DNA of 60,050 nt from Ignavibacteria bacterium (GCA_947459425.1 CANHDJ010000002.1:1-60050); one strand, 5' to 3'; shown: positions 46,314 through 55,805, counted from the first letter of the stretch. Translations and numbers: made by a program. The notes: a model not told the origin generated them from the letters alone.

Positions 46314-46354
46314 CTTCATACAGTACTCTGCATTAACGAGATTGCATGAGCAGT

Positions 46355-46401
46355 GTGAGGCTTTCGCTTCCTGACAAAAATATACTTTGCGAGAGCCTCA
46401 C
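46355..46401. repeat. 13-bp inverted repeat after the chemotaxis gene
   Basis: GTGAGGCTTTCGC (46355-46367) pairs with GCGAGAGCCTCAC (46389-46401) with one G-T wobble around a 21-base loop. No T-run follows. TCGCTTCCT and GAGAGCCT are shared with the element at 13929-14034, so it may be a reduced relative or just a weak terminator for the gene ending at 46313. Confidence 0.4.
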
Positions 46402-46429
46402 ATTCAGCATAACATTTGGAATACAATCA

Positions 46430-46706
46430 TCAATCATTAGAAAATCCATTTTCCAGCACTTTTTCTTTGAACGTCGCACCAAAGGTGTACGCAAAGGTCA
46501 GCAAAACAGCCCTCGTATTAACCTTGCCAATACGAGAAAGTGTAAAGCTCTCACCAGCAATAACTAAGCCGCTATTGAGCGTATTGGAAACATCCGTTGC
46601 CACAAGCCGAATACGTCCTTTGCCTTCCAAAATCTTCTGTTGAACTGCTATATCAATATTGAATTGCTCTACGCGATAGCCTTGCGGAGCAGCCGTCGGC
46701 GCGTAG
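46430..46706 (-). pseudogene. C-terminal stump of an outer-membrane beta-barrel (TonB-receptor-like) gene
   Basis: The minus strand reads, without a start codon, from YYAPTAAPQGYRVEQFNIDI through VQQKILEGKGRIRLVATDVS, then NTLNSGLVIAGESFTLSRIG to AVLLTFAYTFGATF and a stop at 46430. This is the usual end of Bacteroidota outer-membrane barrel proteins (GKGRIRLVATDVSNTLNSG, followed by paired aromatic strands). The homology begins just beyond the uvrD stop at 46710. The rest of the gene is missing. Bases 46314-46429 hold only the inverted repeat at 46355. Confidence 0.65.
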
Positions 46707-46709
46707 TAA

Positions 46710-49037
46710 TTACGACAACACCGTCAATTTCGCAAATTTCAGCACCAATTTCTTCCGTCCGACTGCCGGAAAGTCCACCTCCACTTGCGCCGTTTCGCCA
46801 GCGCCGGAAAGTTTGACGACTTTGCCATCGCCAAACATTCCATGCTGTACACGAGACCCAACGCGGAGCGGAGTGCCTTCGTCAGGCGGAATTTGCGAAT
46901 AATTCTCGTCTGCCGGAATATCGTCGAAATCATGCTTTGGCGCGGCTTTTGGGGTAACCTGCCGTGCGCCGTAGGACGTGCTGGTGGCGGACGATGTAGT
47001 CCCCACGCCGCTTCCCGAACTAAATTTGCTTTGAATACTCGTGCCGCCGTGTTCTGTCAATTCTTTCCGAATTTCGCTCAAAAATGGCGACGGAAGCGGG
47101 TAATTCAGCTCTCCAAAACGGTAGCGTTTTTCCGCATAGCTCAGATACAAGCGCTCTTCGGCACGGGTAATGCCGACGTAGAACAAGCGCCGCTCCTCTT
47201 CCATCTCGTCTTGTTGCTGTTCTGCGCGATTGCCCGGAAACAAGCCGCGCTCCATCCCCGCAATAAATACCACCGGAAATTCCAGCCCCTTGGCGGCATG
47301 AATCGTCATTAAGGTCACGTGTTTGCCGCCCGCTTTTACTTCGTCAATGTCCGACAACAGCGATACTTCCTGCAAGTATTGGTCGAGCGTTGGCGCTTCG
47401 CCTTCGGCAACGCGGCGTTCGCAGTATTCGGCAAGATGCGACAACACACGCTGTATGTTGTTCCAACGGTCAAGAGATTCTTCCGAGCCGTCGTCTTCGT
47501 ACATTCGCAGCAAGCCGCTTGATTCCATCAGCATTTTGGCAACTTCGTCCGCACGGGCGCTTGTTTGCAAGGCGCGGGCGCGTTCGATAATTCCAGCAAA
47601 ATTCTGTGCGGCTGCTTGAGCGCGTTTTTGCAAGCCGTCGGCGTGTTCTGCCTGCCCAAATGCCTCCATCAACGAGAGATTACGCCCTTCGGCGAGACGC
47701 TGCAAATGGTCAATTGATGTTTTACCCAGACCGCGCGGCGGTTCGTTCACAATCCGTTGAACGCTTTCGTCATCTTGCGGATTGACCACAACACGCAAAT
47801 ACGCAATCGCGTCCTTGACTTCCTTGCGCTTGTAGAACGACACACCGCCGACAATCAGATAGGGAATGTTATCGCGTCTGAGTGCGTCTTCGAGGGCTTG
47901 CGATTGAGCATTGGTGCGGTAGAGAACGGCAAAATCTTCCAAATCGCGCTCCTGTTTTGCACGAGCGGTTTTGATGATGCGGGCGATACTTTCGGCTTCT
48001 TCGCGGTCGTCGCGGCAGCGTAGAAGTTGGATTTTGTCGCCACCAGCGTTGTCCGTCCAAAGCGCTTTTTTGATTTGACGGCTGTTGCGGTTAATCACGT
48101 CGTTGGCGGCTTCCAAAATGGTCTTGGTCGAGCGATAATTCTGCTCCAGCCGCACCACATTCGCATCGGCGTAATCCCGCTCAAAATCGAGGATATTGCG
48201 AATATCCGCGCCGCGCCACCGATAAATACTTTGCGCATCGTCGCCGACAACGCAGACGTTGCGGTACTTCCGCGCCAAAAGATTCACGACTTCGTACTGC
48301 GCTTTATTCGTGTCTTGGTATTCGTCAATCAGAATGTAGCGAAACTGATCGTGATAGCGCTCCAATGCGCCCGGATGATTGCGCAAAAGGCGAATCATAT
48401 TCAGCAACAAATCGTCAAAATCCATCGCGTTATTTTTTGCTAACCGCTTTTCATAGTCTTTATACACCAAGCCCACTTGCTTCTCAAAGAGCGAAGCCGC
48501 TTCTCGGCTGTATTCCTGCCACGAAAGCATCTTGTTTTTTGCGCTGGAAATAGCGCCCCGCACAGCGCTTGGGTTGTAGTTCTGCTGCGAAATTCCAAGC
48601 GTTGCCATCACTTGCTTGATAATGGACAAGGAATCATCGCCGTCGTAGATGGAAAAACTCGCCGTGAAGCCGATTTGTTCCGCCTCGCGCCGCAAAATTC
48701 GTGCAAAGATGGAGTGAAACGTTCCCGCCCAGATACGCCGCGCTTTGTCCTCACCGACAAGCGTTGCAATGCGCTCTCGCATCTCGCCCGCCGCCTTGTT
48801 GGTGAAGGTCAGAGCAAGGATATTCCAAGGCTGTACGCCCTTTTCAATCAAATACGCAATGCGGTAGGTCAGAACGCGGGTTTTGCCGCTCCCCGCGCCA
48901 GCTAAAATGAGCAGTGGTCCGTTGATGACGGCAGCCGCTTCGCGTTGCGTGGGGTTCAGACCATCCAGAAGAGCGCTATACGACTGGGCTTGTGGCGGAG
49001 TTTGCTGGTCGAGGGGTTTGAGGACAAGTTTAGACAT
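46710..49037 (-). CDS. pcrA: ATP-dependent DNA helicase UvrD/PcrA
   Basis: 775 residues. Superfamily 1A motifs: LNPTQREAAAVINGPLLILA, AGAGSGKT (Walker A, Lys52), ILIDEYQDTN, VVGDDAQSIYRWRGADIRNI, EQNYRST, HAAKGLEFPVVFIAGMERG and ERRLFYVGITRAEERLYLSY. The C-terminus (PLRVGSRVQHGMFGDGKVV, about 720-775) is the Tudor-like RNA-polymerase-binding tail of PcrA/UvrD. It unwinds DNA in nucleotide excision and mismatch repair and removes RecA or polymerase. It lies 36 bases after a membrane-protein gene, and its stop abuts the barrel-gene stump. Confidence 0.95.
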   Translation of the reverse strand: MSKLVLKPLDQQTPPQAQSYSALLDGLNPTQREAAAVINGPLLILAGAGSGKTRVLTYRIAYLIEKGVQPWNILALTFTNKAAGEMRERIATLVGEDKARRIWAGTFHSIFARILRREAEQIGFTASFSIYDGDDSLSIIKQVMATLGISQQNYNPSAVRGAISSAKNKMLSWQEYSREAASLFEKQVGLVYKDYEKRLAKNNAMDFDDLLLNMIRLLRNHPGALERYHDQFRYILIDEYQDTNKAQYEVVNLLARKYRNVCVVGDDAQSIYRWRGADIRNILDFERDYADANVVRLEQNYRSTKTILEAANDVINRNSRQIKKALWTDNAGGDKIQLLRCRDDREEAESIARIIKTARAKQERDLEDFAVLYRTNAQSQALEDALRRDNIPYLIVGGVSFYKRKEVKDAIAYLRVVVNPQDDESVQRIVNEPPRGLGKTSIDHLQRLAEGRNLSLMEAFGQAEHADGLQKRAQAAAQNFAGIIERARALQTSARADEVAKMLMESSGLLRMYEDDGSEESLDRWNNIQRVLSHLAEYCERRVAEGEAPTLDQYLQEVSLLSDIDEVKAGGKHVTLMTIHAAKGLEFPVVFIAGMERGLFPGNRAEQQQDEMEEERRLFYVGITRAEERLYLSYAEKRYRFGELNYPLPSPFLSEIRKELTEHGGTSIQSKFSSGSGVGTTSSATSTSYGARQVTPKAAPKHDFDDIPADENYSQIPPDEGTPLRVGSRVQHGMFGDGKVVKLSGAGETAQVEVDFPAVGRKKLVLKFAKLTVLS

Positions 49038-49048
49038 GAGAAGATATA

Positions 49049-49076
49049 GTGTTGAGTGTTGAATGTTGAGTTTTCA
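49049..49076 (+). repeat. Heptamer tandem repeat (GTGTTGA family)
   Basis: Four heptamers GTGTTGA, GTGTTGA, ATGTTGA and GTTTTCA run in tandem in the 36-base gap before uvrD and reach the stop codon of the membrane-protein gene. Related repeats occur at 58144-58171 and 58265-58298. Confidence 0.7.
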
Positions 49077-50681
49077 TGCCGCATAGCAGCTATAATCCAT
49101 TTCTCTAAGCGCCCTGATGACGGCTTTGGTTGTCAGGGCAACAAAAATCAATGCCCCAAAGGTCATTCCGACAATGCTGTACCAGTAGCCAAATGAGCGC
49201 GTCAGAAAATATCCCAGTGCCGCATTGCCCGCGATTGCCCAGAGAAAAGCGCGGATAACGTCGTTGGAACGCGAAAGCGTGTAGAGAATGTTATTATTCA
49301 TCAAACCCCAAATAAGCATACTGTAACCAATGATACCGCAGACAATCACCTGCTGCGCCAGTTCGGGTGCGGTATTTGTGGCAGATTGCAACAGCCCGCC
49401 GGAAGCGGCTTGTTGGGTAAGGCTGTACACGGCATAAATACTTGCTCCGACAAGAATTGCCGTACCAACAAGCATGAGCCAATATTGCATATAGCGGTCA
49501 AGAAACGTGTTATTATGCGCCTCACGCTCGGCAAAGGTGAAGCGGTGCTGCACCCGCGCCATCATTCGAGAAAAATCATCGCCGATATATTCCAACAACG
49601 GCAACATCAGCGAAAATGCGGCAAACGCCCAGAGCAGAAGCAACTCATACCCCGCATGAATCCAGAGTTTGAGCGAAGTTTCGGATGGCGTGAGCGACCA
49701 ACTCATAAGCCTATCGGTGAGCAAATAGGCAAAGTATAATACTCCGGCAAGGAAATACGGCGCAATCGACGGCAGAAGTGCTGTTAGGCGAGGTAACTCC
49801 ACATTGCGCTGCTGTTTACTCATTCTCGCGGTCAAATTCTTGAGAATAAACGAAATCCACGTAAAACCGACCGCCGATGTGACCAGAAAGCCCGTCCAAT
49901 GGGCAACGTAAATGCTGAGGGGCGTGTATTCCATCACAAGAATCATCACCACAACGCCCGCCAATGTTGAGAGAAACAGCCCTGCATGGCGATTGAGCGT
50001 GTAAAAAAGCGTGAGCGAAAGCGACATGATGCCGCAGCACACATAATACCCCAAACCAATCATCAAAGATTCTTCGGGAAACAACGGAATAAACCAGTTC
50101 ACGCCGTCCAAACAAAATGCCGACACGACCATACCCACCACACCAATCCGCCAGACCTGATAATAGAATTGTCGCGTCAGCGCATAGCTGTTTTGCCCGA
50201 TGTAAAACGATGCCATGCGCCCCATCATCTGCACAAAACCGCCCGCAACCAAAAAACTCAGCATCATACCGACACCCGCGACCGTTACTTGCTTTCCATC
50301 GAATTTCGCATAAACGCCGAAGGCATAACCAAAAAGCAGCAATGAAGCAATCTGCAATGCCCACGGTGCATTGGAAAACAGCCCGCGCGCGTAGTGCAGC
50401 AAAAAGCGCTTCCATGCTGGTTGCTCGGCATTTTCTTGAGGCGGCGGAATAAAAGGGTAGCGCTTGGCGCGAAGACGAAACTCCTCGAAAAGCTCTTCTG
50501 CCAGCACAAAGACATTTGCGACTCCAAAGCGCTCTTGCGCATCAACGTCACGCAAACCGTAGGTTTCCAATACTGCGACAATAGCAAATGCATCAATCGG
50601 ATAGCCGATAATGCCCTGCACGAATGCTAAAAGCTGAGGTTTGGTTGCCTTGACGAGATTTTGGTCTGTTCCTGCGGTCAT
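49074..50681 (-). CDS. Multi-pass membrane protein resembling PelG exopolysaccharide transporter
   Basis: 535 residues with about 12 hydrophobic segments after a soluble N-terminus of about 105 residues. SNAPWALQIASLL recalls the SSGPWVLSIV block of PelG, and APYFLAGVLYFAYLLTDRLMSW also fits that MOP-flippase-like family, which exports Pel polysaccharide across the inner membrane. No other pel genes are near, so this is a moderate guess; another MOP or unknown membrane family remains possible. Its ATG overlaps the stop of a PAS histidine kinase by four bases (ATGA), so kinase and transporter-like protein are co-translated. Confidence 0.5.
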   Translation of the reverse strand: MTAGTDQNLVKATKPQLLAFVQGIIGYPIDAFAIVAVLETYGLRDVDAQERFGVANVFVLAEELFEEFRLRAKRYPFIPPPQENAEQPAWKRFLLHYARGLFSNAPWALQIASLLLFGYAFGVYAKFDGKQVTVAGVGMMLSFLVAGGFVQMMGRMASFYIGQNSYALTRQFYYQVWRIGVVGMVVSAFCLDGVNWFIPLFPEESLMIGLGYYVCCGIMSLSLTLFYTLNRHAGLFLSTLAGVVVMILVMEYTPLSIYVAHWTGFLVTSAVGFTWISFILKNLTARMSKQQRNVELPRLTALLPSIAPYFLAGVLYFAYLLTDRLMSWSLTPSETSLKLWIHAGYELLLLWAFAAFSLMLPLLEYIGDDFSRMMARVQHRFTFAEREAHNNTFLDRYMQYWLMLVGTAILVGASIYAVYSLTQQAASGGLLQSATNTAPELAQQVIVCGIIGYSMLIWGLMNNNILYTLSRSNDVIRAFLWAIAGNAALGYFLTRSFGYWYSIVGMTFGALIFVALTTKAVIRALREMDYSCYAA

Positions 50682-52354
50682 AGTGAGGTAGTGGGGTTAA
50701 GCGGTATCCGAACATGAAACATTGTGCCTTTCCCAACGTGGCTTTCGCAGAGAATCGTGCCGGAATGAGCATCCACGCAGCGCCGCACTATTGTCAGCCC
50801 CATACCGGTTCCTTGCGCCATCCCTACATTGCTTGCACGGAAAAAGAGGTCGTAAATGGAGGCTTGTTCGTCGTCGGGAATACCAATACCTTGGTCGGCA
50901 ACACGTATCAAAAGGGCATCGGCAGTGTGTTCGATATCTAGGCGAACCGTTTTGCCCGTGCTGGAAAATTTCAATGCATTAGCAAGAAGGTGGGCAATGA
51001 TAGAGCGCACTAAGCCTACATCGAGCGGCACAAAAAGCGCAGGATTGCTGGTGGAAATCTCGCCGGAAAAGCCATGATATTCCACCGCGAGAACATGACT
51101 GTCACGGTCAAAAACCTCTGTTTCGGCAAGAATATCGGAGACCAACTTGTAGATATTTGTTGGGCGCGGGAAAGCAATGGTGCGCTCTCTCATACTGCGT
51201 TCAATAAAGACGACTTCATCTAGTAATTCGGTCATGCGCTTGACGCTGCGCTCAATTTGGAAGTGCATTTTGTCACGTTTTTCTTGTGGCATATTGGGCT
51301 GCACTTGCAAGATTTCCGACGACGAAAAGATAACCGTAAGCGGCGTTCTGAACTCGTGCGAAACCGCAGTGACAAAATTTGCCTTGAGCTTGTTTAATTC
51401 CTGTTCTCGCGCCAGGGCAAGTCGCATTTCCTCTTGGGCGTGTTTGATGTCGGTGATATTGGTTCCGGTGGTGATAACACGTGCTTCGCCGTCGGCAGTA
51501 ACAAAGCGAACACTGGTAAAATAAATATCCAATTCCTTGCCGCTCCGAAGGTGGAAATGCCGCTCTCCATCTAAAATACCGGCTTCGCCATTGATAAGTT
51601 CATTCCAGCGTTCTATCGCGGTTTTTCGGTCGTCTTCGTCATACAAGTAAGCAAAATGTTTACCTAAAAGCTCATCAATACTAAAGCCAAACATCCGGCA
51701 AAACATCTGGTTAAGGCGAATATAACGCCCGTTTTGGTGCAACAATGCCAAGCCAACTGCCGCATTTTCAAAAATCAACGAGAGTAATTGTTCACTATGG
51801 CGGAATGCTTCTTCGACTTGCTTACGAACGGCAATTTCTTTGGTGAGTTCTTGATTCAGTTTGCCAAGTTCGTCCGTGCGCTCTCCAACGCGCTTTTCCA
51901 GTTCTTCGTTCAAAATGCGAATTTCTTCGTCGTTGCGCCAAATTTCCTCAATTTCCACGATGGAGGTTTTGAAATGCTCCAATTCCTGCGCTTGCGGGGT
52001 AATATCTTGCAGAGTGAACAGTGCAACGGTTTCGTGGTCGGCGGTCAGATACATCCTTGCCGATGCAATCTCGACGCGGCGCGTACTGCCTTGCACAAAC
52101 GATGGAATCACGCTGGGTAAGCCGTCTAAACTGACCATTTCTCCTGTTTGCCAAATAGCTCGGAGCGCATCGCCAAAATCATTGGTACGCAAATGCCCGA
52201 ACCACAAGCGAATATCCGTGCCGACAAGCGCACTGGCTTCCAGCCCCGTCCATTCGGTGAGACGTGCGTTCCAAGCCCTAACGATGTAATGTTCGTCAAG
52301 AGCGAAAATCCCTACGGCGAGGGCATCGAAAAGGCGTTGCTCAATGGTCGTCAT
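50678..52354 (-). CDS. PAS-domain sensor histidine kinase
   Basis: 558 residues, soluble (no membrane helix). An N-terminal PAS (about 1-115, VGIFALDEHYIVRAWNARL), a coiled-coil linker (about 120-180), a second PAS with PAC (about 185-305, IFENAAVGLALLHQNGRYIR), HisKA with His333 (TAVSHEFRTPLTV) and an ATPase domain (about 430-555) with HLLANALKFSS, DQGIGIPDDEQ and GTGMGLTIVRR. It phosphorylates an unknown response regulator. surE lies 24 bases upstream, and the downstream start overlaps by ATGA. Confidence 0.93.
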   Translation of the reverse strand: MTTIEQRLFDALAVGIFALDEHYIVRAWNARLTEWTGLEASALVGTDIRLWFGHLRTNDFGDALRAIWQTGEMVSLDGLPSVIPSFVQGSTRRVEIASARMYLTADHETVALFTLQDITPQAQELEHFKTSIVEIEEIWRNDEEIRILNEELEKRVGERTDELGKLNQELTKEIAVRKQVEEAFRHSEQLLSLIFENAAVGLALLHQNGRYIRLNQMFCRMFGFSIDELLGKHFAYLYDEDDRKTAIERWNELINGEAGILDGERHFHLRSGKELDIYFTSVRFVTADGEARVITTGTNITDIKHAQEEMRLALAREQELNKLKANFVTAVSHEFRTPLTVIFSSSEILQVQPNMPQEKRDKMHFQIERSVKRMTELLDEVVFIERSMRERTIAFPRPTNIYKLVSDILAETEVFDRDSHVLAVEYHGFSGEISTSNPALFVPLDVGLVRSIIAHLLANALKFSSTGKTVRLDIEHTADALLIRVADQGIGIPDDEQASIYDLFFRASNVGMAQGTGMGLTIVRRCVDAHSGTILCESHVGKGTMFHVRIPLNPTTSL

Positions 52355-52378
52355 ACTGCTCCAAAAATGAATCGCGTA

Positions 52379-53131
52379 TTACTCTTTCAAATGAATTGTA
52401 CGGAGAATATCCTCATTCGTCAGTTGATAACGCACGGGCGTTACCGAGACGTAGCCTGCTTTCATTGCCCCTTCGTCGGTGTCAATGTCGTTATCAATGG
52501 AATTGTAATGCCCCGAAAGCCAGAAATATTCCCGTCCCATTGGGTCTTTTCGGCGCTCATATGCGTCTTCCCAACCGGAAGTGCCTTGCCGCGTCAGACG
52601 AAAACCCTTTATCTGGTCTTTGGCAAGCGCGGGAACGTTCAGATTCAAAATCGTATCGGCGGGAATTTGCAAATCGAAATATTGAGCCGCAATGCGGGCT
52701 GCGTACTCCGCCGCTACGGTACAATCAGTGCGATAATCCAGCGAATCCAATGAAACGGCGATTGCAGGCAGCCCCATCATCATTCCTTCGGTTGCCGCAG
52801 AAACAGTACCGGAATAGAGAATATTTCTGGAAGTGTTCGAGCCGTGATTGATACCGGAAACCAGCAAATCCGCCTTTTCTTCGAGCAGGGCGCAAATTCC
52901 GATTTTTACGCAGTCGGCAGGTGTACCGTTGATAGCGTAGCCGAACATTTCCCCGTCACGGCGAATTTTGGTAGCACGGAGCGGGCTACTGACAGTCAGG
53001 GCGTGACCGACGGCGCTTTGCTGGCGGTCCGGCGCAACAACAGAAACCTTGCCAACGCCGCGCAATGCATGAACGAGCGCGTAAATACCCGGCGAATCAA
53101 TTCCGTCGTCATTAGTAACAAGAATGTGCAT
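52379..53131 (-). CDS. surE: 5'/3'-nucleotidase SurE
   Basis: 250 residues, usual length. Metal-binding acidic pair in MHILVTNDDGIDSPG (Asp8, Asp9), a Ser/Asn ligand pair in APDRQQSAVGHALT and LLVSGINHGSNTS, and the family C-terminal region with VPALAKDQIKGFRLTRQG and WLSGHYNSIDNDIDTDEGA. SurE dephosphorylates nucleoside monophosphates and short polyphosphates in stationary phase. pcm, often paired with surE, is absent; a PAS kinase gene follows after 24 bases. Confidence 0.95.
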   Translation of the reverse strand: MHILVTNDDGIDSPGIYALVHALRGVGKVSVVAPDRQQSAVGHALTVSSPLRATKIRRDGEMFGYAINGTPADCVKIGICALLEEKADLLVSGINHGSNTSRNILYSGTVSAATEGMMMGLPAIAVSLDSLDYRTDCTVAAEYAARIAAQYFDLQIPADTILNLNVPALAKDQIKGFRLTRQGTSGWEDAYERRKDPMGREYFWLSGHYNSIDNDIDTDEGAMKAGYVSVTPVRYQLTNEDILRTIHLKE

Positions 53132-53183
53132 ACTGTGGTTGATAAGTCAAAAAAAATATTTACTTCTTCACGTCTTCCTGCTC

Positions 53184-54134
53184 TCACGCATCGCTGTCCG
53201 TCTGCTCTCGAATAAGATATTGCGCCGTTCCCGTCGAAGAATTTTTCACGAGCATTTCGCCGAGCAGCCCCATAGAAATAAGCTGAACGCCGACAATAAT
53301 CAGCAAAATACCCAATAAAACAAGCGGGCGATTGGAAAAATACGTCATTCCCAAAAACCACTCAACGGTGAGCGTTGTTTCTACGCCCATGCCGACCAAC
53401 AACAACAAAGTGCCGATTGTGCCGAAAAGATGTAGAGGGCGCTTGATATATTTCGTGGTAAAAAGCACCGTCAGAAGGTCAAGAAATCCAGTCACAAAGC
53501 GCTTTGCACCGAATTTCGACACACCAAATTTGCGTGGATGATGCTGCACCGGAATCTCCGCAACGCGAAAGCCTTCCCAATGCGCCAGAGCAGGAATATA
53601 GCGGTGCATATCGCCATAAATTTGCACCGATTTCACAACGTCGCGCCGATACGCCTTCAACCCGCAATTAAAGTCGTGGAGCGTAATTCCGCTCATTTTT
53701 GAGGTAACGGCATTAAAGAGTTTCGAGGGCATTGTTTTGTGCCAAGGGTCGTAGCGCTTGCGTTTCCAACCGCTTACAAGGTCGTAGCCTTCGTCTAATT
53801 TTGCGCAAAGTGCCGGAATTTCTTGCGGGTCGTCTTGCAAATCAGCATCCATTGTTATCACAATATCGCCCGCCGCCCGCGCAAAACCTACCGCCAGCGC
53901 TGCCGATTTGCCATAATTCCGACGGAAACGTATCGCCTGAAAGCGAGGATTAGCGCGGTGGATGTCGCGCAAGACCTGATAGGACGTGTCGGTAGAGCCA
54001 TCGTCAATAAATAGTACCTCATAGCTCTCTGGCGCAAGACCCGAAAGCACCGTCTCTAGCCGAGAAGCAAGCTCACGCAGGGATTCTTCTTCGTTTAATA
54101 AGGGAATAATAACGGAAATTTTGACCGAGTGCAT
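53184..54134 (-). CDS. Family 2 glycosyltransferase of GtrB/DPM1 type
   Basis: 316 residues from ATG 54134 (MHSVKISVIIPLLNEEESL); an ATG at 54170 would add 12 residues. The GT-A domain shows VLFIDDGSTDTSYQVL, ITMDADLQDDPQEIP (DxD-type) and DLVSGWKRKRYDPWHK, then two C-terminal membrane helices (about 235-295, LHLFGTIGTLLLLVGMG and PLVLLGILLIIVGVQLISMG). Such enzymes load undecaprenyl phosphate with glucose or another sugar at the inner membrane for later transfer to O-antigen or lipid A. surE lies 52 bases downstream on the same strand. Confidence 0.9.
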   Translation of the reverse strand: MHSVKISVIIPLLNEEESLRELASRLETVLSGLAPESYEVLFIDDGSTDTSYQVLRDIHRANPRFQAIRFRRNYGKSAALAVGFARAAGDIVITMDADLQDDPQEIPALCAKLDEGYDLVSGWKRKRYDPWHKTMPSKLFNAVTSKMSGITLHDFNCGLKAYRRDVVKSVQIYGDMHRYIPALAHWEGFRVAEIPVQHHPRKFGVSKFGAKRFVTGFLDLLTVLFTTKYIKRPLHLFGTIGTLLLLVGMGVETTLTVEWFLGMTYFSNRPLVLLGILLIIVGVQLISMGLLGEMLVKNSSTGTAQYLIREQTDSDA

Positions 54135-54183
54135 GAATATCTGAAGAGTGTGGAAAGAAGCAGTAAACACCGCTGAAACACAC

Positions 54184-54213
54184 CCGCCGGACGGCGAAGA
54201 AGCCGCCCGACGG
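54184..54213 (-). terminator. G+C-rich hairpin between ligase and glycosyltransferase genes
   Basis: A 12-bp stem with two G-T wobbles (54184-54195 with 54202-54213) and a 6-base loop lies 26 bases past the ligase stop. No T-run follows, so it may stall transcription only partly. Confidence 0.45.
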
Positions 54214-54239
54214 GGTAATATCTGGGCAGTGACGAGCTA

Positions 54240-55805
54240 TTAATTCTGACGTAATTTTTCGCGCTCGCGTTCAATCAAAACACGGCGTAAAATCTTACCG
54301 GAAGCAGATTTTGGTATTTCTTGCACAAATTCTACTTCGCGGATTTTTTTGTACGGCGCAACCTTCTCGGCGATGTAATCCATTACTTCCTGTGCGGTAA
54401 TTTCGCCCTTTTTCACGATAAATGCTTTCGGATTTTCGCCCGCTTCATCGTCTGGAACGGGTATTACGGCGGAATCGGCAATGGCAGGATGCCCAAGCAA
54501 CAAGCCTTCAAGTTCTGCCGGAGCTACTTGATACCCTTTGTGTTTGATAAATTCTTTGAAGCGGTCAACGACATAAAAATAGCCATCGTCGTCAACATAG
54601 CCCACATCGCCCGTGTGCAGCCAGCCGTCTTTGAGGGTGCTTGCATTTGCGTCGGGATTATTGAGATAGCCCTTCATAACGTTTGGTCCTCGGAAGCAAA
54701 GTTCGCCGTTTTCATTCGGACCAAGTTCTTTGCCCGTTGTCAAATCAACAACCTTTGCCTCTAAGTTCGGAACAAGCGGTCCGACCGACGCAATTTTAAT
54801 CGGATAGCTCAGGGAATTCATATTCGTCACGGGCGAAGCCTCCGTCATGCCGTAGCCTTGCTTGACGATACATTTGATGCGCTCGGCGCACATTTCGGCA
54901 ATCGGCACTGACATTGCCGCCGCACCGGAAGTAATGACTTTCAAACTCGAAAGGTCGAAGTTGTCAATGATGGGATGTTTCGCCAAAGCAAGCATAATCG
55001 GCGGGGCAACAAAAAAATTGGTCACTTTGTACTGCTGAATAATGCCCAGAACCTGTTCAAGATCGAAACGCGGCACCGATACGACCGTTCCGCCAACAGC
55101 AAGCGCACCATTGAGCAAGCCTGTCATAGCGTAGATATGGAAAAATGGCAGCACCGCAAGCATGACGCTGGTTTCGTTGAGCTGCTCTAAATCGGAGTAT
55201 TGCACAACATTCGACGTGAGGTTGTAGTGCGACAGCATCACGCCTTTGGGCAAGCCCGTTGTACCGCTTGAATAGGGCATTACCACGATGTCGTTATGCA
55301 CATCATATTCAATGGTGGGCAGTACGCCATCGCCCTTCATCAACTCCGCAACAGGTGTAGCGCCTTCACCTTCGCCCAAAACGAAGATTTCCTGAATGCC
55401 GGCACGTTTAGCGGCTTCGATGGCGTTGGGCAAGAAAAGCGGGATGGTCACGAGGAATTTTGCGTTGGCATCTTTCATCTGATGCGTGAGTTCGTCAACG
55501 GTATAAAGCGGGTTAATGGTCGTATTTGTGCCGCCGGCTTTAATCACGCCGTGAAAAATAATAGCATATTCAGGCACATTGGGGCTGTAAATTGCCACGA
55601 CTTCGCCTTTTTTTAAGCCTCGCTTCACAAGATTGGAAGCCACCATTTGGATGCCGCCTGCAAGCTGTTTGTACGTGATGGTGCGCCCCGACGGACCATC
55701 AATAAGTGCAGCTTTATCAGGAAATTGACGTGCTTTGGAGAGAACAAAATCGTGCAATGGCACTTCTGGCAGGACTATCGGCGGAAAAGGGCTTTTGAAA
55801 ATCAT
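54240..55805 (-). CDS. Acyl-CoA synthetase / 4-coumarate-CoA-ligase-like AMP-binding enzyme
   Basis: 521 residues from ATG 55805; an ATG at 55850 would add 15 residues. ANL-family motifs: MPYSSGTTGLPKGVMLSHYN (P-loop-like A3), KQGYGMTEASPVTN, LHTGDVGYVDDDGYFYVVDR, FKEFIKHKGYQVAPAELE and the catalytic Lys in IPKSASGKILRR. It activates a carboxylic acid as acyl-AMP and passes it to CoA. The sequence resembles 4CL/long-chain acyl-CoA ligases. An acyl-CoA dehydrogenase gene lies upstream on the same strand, which fits fatty acid or aromatic acid breakdown. Confidence 0.9.
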   Translation of the reverse strand: MIFKSPFPPIVLPEVPLHDFVLSKARQFPDKAALIDGPSGRTITYKQLAGGIQMVASNLVKRGLKKGEVVAIYSPNVPEYAIIFHGVIKAGGTNTTINPLYTVDELTHQMKDANAKFLVTIPLFLPNAIEAAKRAGIQEIFVLGEGEGATPVAELMKGDGVLPTIEYDVHNDIVVMPYSSGTTGLPKGVMLSHYNLTSNVVQYSDLEQLNETSVMLAVLPFFHIYAMTGLLNGALAVGGTVVSVPRFDLEQVLGIIQQYKVTNFFVAPPIMLALAKHPIIDNFDLSSLKVITSGAAAMSVPIAEMCAERIKCIVKQGYGMTEASPVTNMNSLSYPIKIASVGPLVPNLEAKVVDLTTGKELGPNENGELCFRGPNVMKGYLNNPDANASTLKDGWLHTGDVGYVDDDGYFYVVDRFKEFIKHKGYQVAPAELEGLLLGHPAIADSAVIPVPDDEAGENPKAFIVKKGEITAQEVMDYIAEKVAPYKKIREVEFVQEIPKSASGKILRRVLIEREREKLRQN

